A DNA stretch of 64,000 nucleotides from Georgenia_B sunbinii. GTDB taxonomy: Bacteria > Actinomycetota > Actinomycetes > Actinomycetales > Actinomycetaceae. Below, in pieces: positions 17,607-25,200 of this stretch; within the stretch, counting starts at the first letter, position 1; each line of letters starts with the position of its first letter. A model generated the notes under the pieces. That model was given only the letters and a program-made list of their open reading frames with translations, was not told the origin of the DNA and did not search any database. The stretch lies in assembly GCF_036421855.1 (NCBI RefSeq), contig NZ_JAZGOK010000003.1. One strand, 5' to 3'. The translations under genes were made by a program, and so were the position numbers.

Positions 17607-18485
17607 TCAGCCGATACGGATGAAGGTCGGCGTGCCGCGACCGACGTGCGAGATCGGGCCGGCCTGCAGCGGCTTGGAGGTGTTGCGCGCCGCGATGTGG
17701 TTGCCGTTGCCGGTGTAGATGCCGACGTGACCGGGCCACCACACGAGGTCGCCGGGCTGCGCCTCCGAGGCGGAGACCACGGTGCCCGCGTTGCGCTGGG
17801 CGCTCGAGCCGCGCGGGATGTCGATCCCGAGCTGCTGGAAGACGTACCAGGTGAAGCCGGAGCAGTCGAAGCCGGACGGCGAGGAGCCACCCCAGACGTA
17901 CGGGGTGCCGACGTAGCGGAACGCGATGTCGACGATGGCGTTGCCGGACGCGGCCGGCGCGGGCGCCGTCGCGGTCGACCCGCTCGACTCGGTGGACGCC
18001 GCGGCGGACGAACCGGTGGCGGCAGCCGGGGCAGCGGAACGGCTGCGCGAGGCGGACTCGGCGGCACGCTGCTCGGCGATGGCAGCAGCCTCGGCCTCAG
18101 CGACACGGGCGGCCTCGGCCGCGACGTGCTCGGCGACCGGGTCGGAGTCGTCCGCGGTCGTGGTCTTCGGCGGGATGGCCTCGAGCGAGACCTCCTCGAC
18201 GTCGAACTCGACGTCGGTGGGGACCGACACGGTCGGGGAGACGGTCAGCGCTCCGCGAGCCTGGCTCGACAGCGCAGACACGTCGACCTGCGGGAGCGCG
18301 GAGGTCGAACCCTCCGGAGCCGCGATCGCCGTGCTGGCAGCCATGGTGAGGGCCAGCCCGGAGGATGCGGCAACGACCATGCCGCGCCGGGCGCTAGAGC
18401 CGGTCACGACCTGCCCGAGCACCGTCAGTGGGGTGGTGGGACGGGCAGCCGCGCGGTGGCGGGCCCCGATGGAAGTCACGGTCAC
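17607..18485 (-). CDS. Secreted NlpC/P60 peptidoglycan hydrolase
   Basis: Cell-wall endopeptidase of the C40 family that cleaves peptide stems of peptidoglycan outside the cell. The 292-residue protein has a long signal sequence with a hydrophobic core (~residues 36-52) and an AIAA-type cleavage site. A Val/Ala/Ser-rich spacer with a charged helix follows (~110-150). The C-terminal NlpC/P60 domain (~180-292) has the catalytic Cys in PSGFDCSGFTWYVF, His in GDLVWWPGHVGIYTG and a third polar residue in NHIAARN. A c-di-AMP riboswitch precedes it, matching the widespread link of c-di-AMP to wall hydrolases. Confidence 0.93.
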   Translation of the reverse strand: MTVTSIGARHRAAARPTTPLTVLGQVVTGSSARRGMVVAASSGLALTMAASTAIAAPEGSTSALPQVDVSALSSQARGALTVSPTVSVPTDVEFDVEEVSLEAIPPKTTTADDSDPVAEHVAAEAARVAEAEAAAIAEQRAAESASRSRSAAPAAATGSSAAASTESSGSTATAPAPAASGNAIVDIAFRYVGTPYVWGGSSPSGFDCSGFTWYVFQQLGIDIPRGSSAQRNAGTVVSASEAQPGDLVWWPGHVGIYTGNGNHIAARNTSKPLQAGPISHVGRGTPTFIRIG

Positions 18486-18492
18486 GTACTAA

Positions 18493-18690
18493 GCCTCTCC
18501 TGCTGCCGACGAGGTGAGCTGTCGGGTTCGGGTCGGAGTCAACCCGGCCCTTCTCGCGGACGAGATGGGCTTCACCCCAAGGCACCGGCTGGGCCGGTGC
18601 CACTTCTGGTTCCCCCGTCCCTGCCGACGTCTATCTGGAAGCACGGGCGGCGACAGGGTTGAGCTCCGTCCGGGCACTCGCTGACATGGA
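18493..18690 (-). promoter_or_regulatory. ydaO/yuaA c-di-AMP riboswitch
   Basis: The minus-strand leader of the NlpC/P60 gene contains the hallmark strings of this large aptamer in order: CAGGGACGGGGGAACC, a variable hairpin (GGCACCGGC/GCCGGTGCC), TTGGGGTGAA, AGGGCCGGGTTGACT, CCCGAACCCGACAGCT, then CACCTCGT and AGGAGAGG just before the gene. Binding of c-di-AMP normally turns expression off. It fills most of the 333-bp gap between the hydrolase and ideR genes. Confidence 0.93.
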
Positions 18691-18818
18691 GGGTTCAACG
18701 AGCGATCCGGACACTACCCGAGCACTTCCCCAATTGTCACGTTCCGATCACGACACTGGGGAAGGTGTGTCGCAAGTCATGCCCTGAGGAGCACCGAGAA
18801 CGGCGAGAAGCCGGGGTT

Positions 18819-19517
18819 TCAGGCGTCGACGAACAGGTGACGGGCGACGTCGTCGGGCAGGTCGAGAACGAGGGCCGAGTCGTCGGCGTGCACGGAGACG
18901 AACTCGGTGCCGCGCTGCACCCGCAGCGTGCGGCCCGGCCGTACCCCTGCCTCCGCGAACCGCGCCAGCAGCTCGACGTCCACCTGCAGCGGCTCGCCGA
19001 TCCGGCGCAGCACGACCTCCACCCGGTCGACGCCGTCGGCGTCGAGCGCCGCCTGCGCCAGCGTCTGCAGCCGCGGCTCGACCGGCGGCTCACTGACGTC
19101 ACCCAGCTCGCTCAGCCCCGGGATGGGGTTGCCGTAGGGGTCGTGGTGCGGGTGGTCGAGGAGGGTGAGCAGACGGCGCTCCACCTGCTCGCTCATCACG
19201 TGCTCCCAGCGGCACGCCTCCTCGTGGACGAGCGGCCACTCCAGCCCGATGACGTCGATGAGCAGCCGCTCCGCGAGCCGGTGCTTGCGCATGACGTGAG
19301 TCGCCTTGCTCTGCCCCTCGGGGGACAGCGCGATCCGCCGGTTGTCCTCCAGGTGGAGCAGACCGTCGCGCTCCATCCGGGCGACGGTCTGCGAAACCGT
19401 TGGCCCGGAGTGGCCGAGCCGCTCGGCGATCCGGGCGCGCATCGGCACGACGCCCTCCTCGCCGAGCTCGTAGACCGTCTTGAGGTACATCTCGGTGGTG
19501 TCGATCAGGTCACTCAT
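18819..19517 (-). CDS. ideR: Iron-dependent repressor IdeR/DtxR
   Basis: Fe(II)-activated repressor of iron uptake genes. The 232-residue protein aligns closely with IdeR: DTTEMYLKTVYELGEEGV, the winged-helix SGPTVSQTVARMERDGLL, RKHRLAERLLIDVIGL and HEEACRWEHVMSEQVERRL. The canonical metal ligands are all present (Met10, the His/Glu of RKHRLAE, and the His, Cys, Glu and His of HEEACRWEH). A C-terminal FeoA/SH3-like domain (~150-232) completes the family layout. ATG at 19517 gives the classic N-terminus; the open frame continues upstream to 19610 without family similarity. It likely binds the iron box found at 28363-28381. Confidence 0.92.
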   Translation of the reverse strand: MSDLIDTTEMYLKTVYELGEEGVVPMRARIAERLGHSGPTVSQTVARMERDGLLHLEDNRRIALSPEGQSKATHVMRKHRLAERLLIDVIGLEWPLVHEEACRWEHVMSEQVERRLLTLLDHPHHDPYGNPIPGLSELGDVSEPPVEPRLQTLAQAALDADGVDRVEVVLRRIGEPLQVDVELLARFAEAGVRPGRTLRVQRGTEFVSVHADDSALVLDLPDDVARHLFVDA

Positions 19518-19637
19518 ACTTGCCGCCTCGTCTCGCTTGCTCCTCACACGAGGATAGAGGGCGCGGTCCGTCGGCGGGCCGATGCCGGTCTGCGAGGTGG
19601 TCCACGACACGTCGCCGACGGCCTACCATCGGCGGTG

Positions 19638-20645
19638 ATGAGCCCCGAGTCCTCGCAGTCAGGCCCCGCCCCGGTCTTCGCCGTCGGGGCCGACGGCGCC
19701 CCGAGCTACCGCGGGGTGCCGCTCGCCTCGGTGATCGGTCAGCGCTTCGAGTCGGTGTGGGGGCTGCTCGTCGACGGCGTCGTCTCCCCCGCGCTGCCGC
19801 CGGCCGAGCCGTTCCCGCTGCCGGTGCGTACCGGCGACACCCGGGTGGACGTGCAGAGCGCGCTGGCCCAGATCGCGCCGGTGTGGGGCTTCCGATCGCT
19901 GCTCGACACGCCCCCGGACCGGGCCCGGCAGGACCTCGCCCGGGCGTCGGTGCTCGCGCTGTCGTTCGTCGCGCAGTCCGCCCGCGGGGTCGACGTCCCG
20001 GCCGTGCCCCAGCAGGAGATCGAGGCCGGCCGGACGGTGGCCGAGCGCTTCCTCATCCGGTGGAGCGGTGAGACCCAGGCGGACAAGGCTGCCGCGCTCG
20101 ACGCGCTGTGGGCCGTCGTCGCCGAGGACGGGCTGAGCCCCTCAACCCAGATCGCCCGCACCGTCGCCGCCACCGGCAGCGACCTCGGCGCCTGCCTCTC
20201 CGGCGCGGTCGCCGCCGTCGGCGGACCGCTCGCAGCCGGTGCCGCCGCCCGGGTCGCCCAGCTCGCGACCGCGGTCCACGACGGTGCCGACGCGGTGGCA
20301 GCCGTGCGCGAGACCCTCCGGGAGCAGACCATCGTGCCGGGCTTCGTCGAGGGCACCGCCGATCCTCGCGCCGACCTCCTCCGCGAGGTGTGCGCCGGGC
20401 TCGACGTGCCGTTGTACGCCGCGGCACGCGCGGTCGAGCGGGCCGGCCGGGAGCTGCTCGAGGAGCGGCTGGGGCAACCGGCACGCACCAACGTGCCGTT
20501 CTGGGCCGCGATCCTGCTCCACCACGTCGGCTTCGAGGCGCGGATGTTCAACGCGCTCATCATCTGCGGCCGCACCGCCGGCTGGTCCGCCCACGTCCTC
20601 GAGGCGCACCACGACCTCGTCGCCGGCACCACCCCCCACCCCTGA
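19638..20645 (+). CDS. Citrate-synthase-like protein lacking catalytic residues
   Basis: A 335-residue protein with clear citrate synthase fold similarity but shorter than the usual ~430. Segments match in order: STQIARTVAATGSDLGACLSGAVAAVGGPLAAG (usually ending GPLHGG), VPGFVEGTADPRAD (usually GFGHR.Y…DPR), and NVPFWAAILLHHVGF (usually NVDFYSG), then TAGWSAHVLE. All three catalytic positions (His, His, Asp) are replaced, so citrate synthesis is unlikely. It may be a regulatory or CoA-binding pseudoenzyme. It is divergent from ideR with ~120 bp between them. Its stop codon is followed at once by a repeat array. Confidence 0.78.
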   Translation: MSPESSQSGPAPVFAVGADGAPSYRGVPLASVIGQRFESVWGLLVDGVVSPALPPAEPFPLPVRTGDTRVDVQSALAQIAPVWGFRSLLDTPPDRARQDLARASVLALSFVAQSARGVDVPAVPQQEIEAGRTVAERFLIRWSGETQADKAAALDALWAVVAEDGLSPSTQIARTVAATGSDLGACLSGAVAAVGGPLAAGAAARVAQLATAVHDGADAVAAVRETLREQTIVPGFVEGTADPRADLLREVCAGLDVPLYAAARAVERAGRELLEERLGQPARTNVPFWAAILLHHVGFEARMFNALIICGRTAGWSAHVLEAHHDLVAGTTPHP

Positions 20646-20749
20646 CAGCAGGGCATATCACCCACAGCAGGATTATCCCCGACAGCCGACTTGTCACCGA
20701 CAGCGGGATTGTCCACCGGCCCACACTTCGCGCCGACAGCGGGATTGTC
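20644..20749 (+). repeat. GACA-N7-TGTC array B, forward half
   Basis: Units start at 20644 (degenerate, overlapping the stop codon of the citrate-synthase-like gene), 20663, 20681, 20699 and 20735. From 20663 on they keep an 18-bp phase; a decayed unit occupies 20717-20731. The clearest are GACAGCCGACTTGTC (20681) and GACAGCGGGATTGTC (20699, 20735). Confidence 0.85.
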
Positions 20750-20949
20750 CGCACGCTCGTTCGGATCGCGGGTGTGTCCGTGGGGACCAGGTACTGAAGG
20801 CCGGGCCTCGGCCACACGTAGGGCCTGAGCCCAGCGCGCGGCGACCGGGTCGATCACGTTCGCTCGCGCTGACAAGTCTGCTGTCGGCGACAAGTCAGCT
20901 GTCGCGGACAAGTCTGCTGTCGGGAGAACGGGGGTGGCAGGATTCGGTC
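20646..20949. other. 304-bp gap between the citrate-synthase-like gene and serC
   Basis: No gene is supported here. It holds a forward repeat array at the left, about 120 bp without recognisable features (20750-20870), and a reverse repeat array at the right. The serC promoter must be inside or near the right-hand array. Confidence 0.7.
20871..20921 (-). repeat. GACA-N7-TGTC array B, reverse half
   Basis: Three reverse-orientation units at 20871, 20889 and 20907 (GACAAGTCTGCTGTC, GACAAGTCAGCTGTC, GACAAGTCTGCTGTC), exactly 18 bp apart. It lies 28 bp upstream of the serC start, so unlike most arrays it sits in a promoter region. Confidence 0.88.
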
Positions 20950-22074
20950 ATGAGCGCCTCACCTCTGACGATCCCTGCCGACCTCCTGCCCGCCGACGGC
21001 CGTTTCGGCTGCGGCCCGAGCAAGGTCCGTGCCTCTCACGCCGCGGCGCTCGCCGCGGTCGGGGAGACCCTGCTGGGCACCTCGCACCGGCAGCGCCCGG
21101 TGCGCTCGCTCGTGGGCCGGGTCCGCGCCGGAGTCGCCCAGCTGCTCGGCGCACCGGACGGCTACGAGGTTGTCCTCGGCAACGGCGGGTCAACGGCGTT
21201 CTGGGACGCGGCGAGCTTCGGGCTCGTCCGGTCCCGGGCCGCCCACGCGGCGTTCGGTGAGTTCGGCCAGAAGTTCGCCACCGTCACCGGCCGCGCGCCG
21301 TTCCTCGAGGACTCGCACGTGGTCACCGCCGAGCCAGGCAGCCTCGCCGTCCTCGAGCCGGTCGCCGGCGTCGACGTCTACGCCTGGCCGCAGAACGAGA
21401 CCTCGACGGGCGTCATCGCGCCGGTCCGCCGGACCGGCGGGGACGACTCGCTCGTCGTCGTCGACGCGACCTCGGCCGCCGGCGGCGTGGCGGTCGACCT
21501 CGCCCAGACGGACGTCTACTACTTCGCCCCGCAGAAGAGCTTCGGTGCCGACGGCGGGCTCTGGTTCGCGGTCATGTCGCCCGCCGCGCTCGAGCGGGTG
21601 GCCCAGATCGAGGCGAGCGGCCGCTGGGTGCCCGAGTTCCTCTCGCTGCCGGCCGCGGTCGACAACTCGCGCAAGGACCAGACGCTCAACACCCCGGCGA
21701 TCGCCACCCTCGTCCTCATGGCCGAGCAGATCGACTGGATGCTCGAGCAGGGCGGCCTGGACTGGGCGGCGCAGCGGACCGCCACCTCCGCGGAGATCCT
21801 CTACGGCTGGGCGGCAGACCGCACGTGGGCGACGCCGTTCGTGGCGGACCCGGCGCACCGCTCGCCGGTCGTCGGCACGATCGACCTCGACGGGTCGATC
21901 GACGCCACCGCGGTCACTGCCGCCCTGCGCGCCAACGGCGTCGTCGACGTCGAGCCGTACCGCAAGCTCGGCCGCAACCAGCTCCGGGTGGGCATGTTCC
22001 CCGCGGTGGAGCCCGACGACGTCCGCGCGCTCACCGCGTGCGTCGATCACGTCGTCACGCACCTGGGCGGCTGA
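20950..22074 (+). CDS. serC: Phosphoserine aminotransferase
   Basis: PLP enzyme that transaminates 3-phosphohydroxypyruvate with glutamate to phosphoserine in serine synthesis (and acts in pyridoxal phosphate synthesis in some bacteria). The 374-residue protein has the family motifs: FGCGPSKVR at the N-terminus, TSHRQRPVRSLVGRV, LGNGGSTAFWDAASF, VVDATSAAGGV, and the PLP lysine in YFAPQKSFGADGGLW (~residue 198). Size and motif spacing match the actinobacterial SerC type. ATG at 20950 starts the family-typical N-terminus. A bidirectional terminator follows 134 bp after the stop. Confidence 0.94.
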   Translation: MSASPLTIPADLLPADGRFGCGPSKVRASHAAALAAVGETLLGTSHRQRPVRSLVGRVRAGVAQLLGAPDGYEVVLGNGGSTAFWDAASFGLVRSRAAHAAFGEFGQKFATVTGRAPFLEDSHVVTAEPGSLAVLEPVAGVDVYAWPQNETSTGVIAPVRRTGGDDSLVVVDATSAAGGVAVDLAQTDVYYFAPQKSFGADGGLWFAVMSPAALERVAQIEASGRWVPEFLSLPAAVDNSRKDQTLNTPAIATLVLMAEQIDWMLEQGGLDWAAQRTATSAEILYGWAADRTWATPFVADPAHRSPVVGTIDLDGSIDATAVTAALRANGVVDVEPYRKLGRNQLRVGMFPAVEPDDVRALTACVDHVVTHLGG

Positions 22075-22207
22075 GCCCCGACAGGCCGTTGCCGGTCCGA
22101 CGGATCCGGCCACCAAGCCTCGCCACCGCAGCCTGATGGTCGGCCGGCCGCAGCAGGTCGCCGGGCGACACGCCGGCCTTGTGGCCGGATCCTTCCGCGA
22201 ACAGATG

Positions 22208-22244
22208 ACGGCGGGGCCGCAGGGTCACCCTGCGGCCCCGCCGT
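22208..22244. terminator. Bidirectional terminator between serC and the HtaA-domain gene
   Basis: Near-perfect 18-bp inverted repeat (22208-22225 and 22227-22244), very G+C rich, in the 179-bp gap between two convergent genes. It should stop transcripts from both sides. Nothing else is recognised in the gap. Confidence 0.85.
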
Positions 22245-22253
22245 GCGCCTGAG

Positions 22254-25200
22254 TCAGGCGGTCTCGCGCCGCCGGACGGCCACTGTGGCCGCCCCGACGA
22301 GCAGCACACCGGCCGCCAGTGCGATCAGTGCGCCGACATCGGCGCCGGTGGTCGGCAGCGCCGTGCCAGAGCCACCAGCCTTCGGCGCGGGCGTCGCGTC
22401 GTCGTCCGGGTCGCTGCCCGAGCCGCCGGTCGCAGCCGCCACGACGCCGAAGGTGGCGTCCGCGACAGCTTCCCCGTCGGTGACGAGGTGGACGCTGTGC
22501 GAGCCGAGCGCGAAGTCCGCCGGCACCGCCCAGCTGAGCTCGACCGTGCCATCCTCGCCGACCTTGGCCTCCGCCGTGTCGAGCTCGGTGAGGTCGAGCT
22601 CGGTGACGTCCCCGACCGGGACGCTGAACGTGACCGGGTCGAGCGCCTCGCCCACATCGTAGAAGTCGGCGAACGCGGGGATGCCGGCCTCGGTCAGGGT
22701 GGCGGGCACATCGGTGCCGACCAGACGACCGTCGACGACGGTCACGTCCCCGGCGCCGAGGTCGAGGTCAGCGAGCACGACGTCGATGGACTCGGTCAGC
22801 ACCCCGGTGCTCGTGGTGTCTATGAACTCACGCGAGGTGACGTCGGCGACCAGCTGGCCGACGCCGTCGGTGATGACGACCGACGGGTCGGTGATCGTCA
22901 CCTCCAGCGCGTGCGTGTCACCGATCTTGTGGCCGGCGAAGGAGACCGCCCCGGCGAACTGCGCCGTCGCGTCCCGCTCGTCACCGCTGCCGGCGCCCTC
23001 GCTAAACACGTAGGTGCTGGCACCGGTCTCGGTGGCCGGCGCGATCGCTGTGATCTCGCCGTGGGCGATGTTCCCGCCGATGTAGCTGCGGAACGACTCC
23101 TTGACACCCCACTCGAGGGTGCCCGGCGCGCCGGCGGCGTCGACGACGGCACCCACGGCCGTGCCCGGGGTCAGTCCGCTGCCGCTGAAGGTCGCGGTCG
23201 CGCCCTGCCGGACCGGGTCCGGCTCGACGACGACGGTGCCCTGCGCGGGCGCCTCCGGCTCCGGCTCCGGCTCTTCGGGCGTCCCGCCGTCGCCGTCGCC
23301 GGGCGTCGCGACGGCGGTGAGCACCGCCAGCGAGTCGCTCGCCAGCACGGCGCCGTCGACGTCGCGCAGCACGACGGCGTAGCTGCCGATCGGGAATTCC
23401 GTCGGCACCTGCCACGTGGTGGCGAAGACGCCGTCCTCGTCGACCGTCGCGGTCCCCAGCGGCGTGCCGGTCTCGGCCAGCGCGTTGAGCGCCACCGGGA
23501 CGGCGACGGCGGCGCCGTAGCGGACGTCGACGCTCAGCGGGTCGAGCGCGACCTCGCCCTGGTAGAAGCCGCCGAACGCAGGTTCGCCGGTGGCGGTGAG
23601 GACCGCGGCGGCGGCGGTCGCCTCGACCGTGCCCGTCTCGACGTCGAACGCGTCGGCGTCGAGCGTCGCGAGGACGACGCCGGGGTACTCGGTGAGCTCA
23701 CCGGTGCTCGTGGTGTCCCGGAAGTCGCGGGAGGTGGCGTCGGCGACCAGCACCGCGGAGTCTGCGGTCAGCTGGATGCGCAGGTTCGCGAGGTGGATCT
23801 CCAGCGCCGAGGTGCCGTCGATCTCGTGGCCCTCGAAGGAGACGCTGCCGGTGAAGCCGAGCACGGTCGAGCCGGACGACGGGTCGGCCGACGCGACGGC
23901 GGCCGGGAAGCGGTAGCTGCCGTCCGCGTTCTCCGTGGCGCCGTCACCGAGGGTGATCTGCCCGTGGGCGATCTGCCCGGTGACGTAGGAGCGGAAGGAC
24001 TCCTTGACGCCCCAGTCGAGGTGGCCGGCCGCCGAGTCGGAGGCCGGCTCGAGCAGCGCGGCAACCTCGGCACCCACCGGCAGGTTGCTGCCGGCGACGG
24101 TGAGCTCCTCGCCCTGGCGGACCGGGTTCGGCGTGGCCGAGACGGCCGCCTCGCCCGGCGCGGGCTCCGGGTCGCCGGCGACGAAGGTGACGGGGACGAA
24201 CACGTCCTGGTCACGCTCGGCGCGGTGGTCCTGCTCGGTGGCGTCGCTCGCCTGCGCGGAGTTGAAGGTCGCGAGGAAGCAGTCGACGGCGCTGCAGTCG
24301 TCGCCGGTACCAGTCACCCAGCCGGAGACGGTGGTCTCCCGGGTGAAGCTGCCGAGCGCGTCGGTGGTGACCACCTCGTGCTGCAGCCAGCCGACCGGCC
24401 AGCCGAATTCCTCGTGCTTGACGGTGTTCGGGGTGAAAGCGATGGAGATCGCGCGGTTCGGCGCGTAGCCGGTGCCACGCACGCTGACGACCGTGTCGAC
24501 GGTGAGGCCCTCGGTCGGGGTGACCTCGAGCTGCGGCCGGCGCTCCTCGACGACGTCAAGGTGAACGGACTGCTCCTGGGCGGCGTTCGTCACGCCGCCG
24601 GCGGCGTAGGTGTAGACGCCGAAGCTGCCGTCCGCCGGCCAGTTCACCGGGTTGCCCTCACGGTCGTCACCCGGGCGTGCGATCTCCAGCTCGGCGGTGA
24701 ACGTGCCGTCCTGCGCGATGTCGACCCACTGCTCGCGGATCGCACCCTGGAACTGCGGCGGCACCTGGTCCAGCACACCCTCGGCCAGCGCCCACTTCTG
24801 CGAGCCGACCACCCGCGCCGACGACGGCGCGTCGGCCGACGGCTGCCACTGGTCGAGGAACTTGCCGAACACCACATAGGTGCCCTGCGGCAGGTCCGCC
24901 GGGATCGGCACCCCACGACCACCGACGTTGCCCGCCGGGTCGAACCCGGACCCCTTGACCACCACGGTGTCCCCGTGGACCAGCTGGGAGTCGGCCACCG
25001 GCGTCACGCCGTCGGCCGCGAACACCTCGATCTGCGGCTGGTCGACGAACGTCACCGGCACGCTCAGCTCCTGGTCGGCGTTCGTCACGCCGCCGGCGCC
25101 GTAGGTGTAGACGCCGAAGCTGCCGTCCTGCGGCCAGTCGTTGCCGAGCCCGGAGAGCGTCAGCTCCGCGGTGAACGTGCCGTCCTGCGCGATGTCGACC

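Noticed and set aside
18819..19610. Longer start for ideR at 19610
   Set aside because: The IdeR family begins at the DTTEMYL segment just after ATG 19517; the extra part has no similarity.
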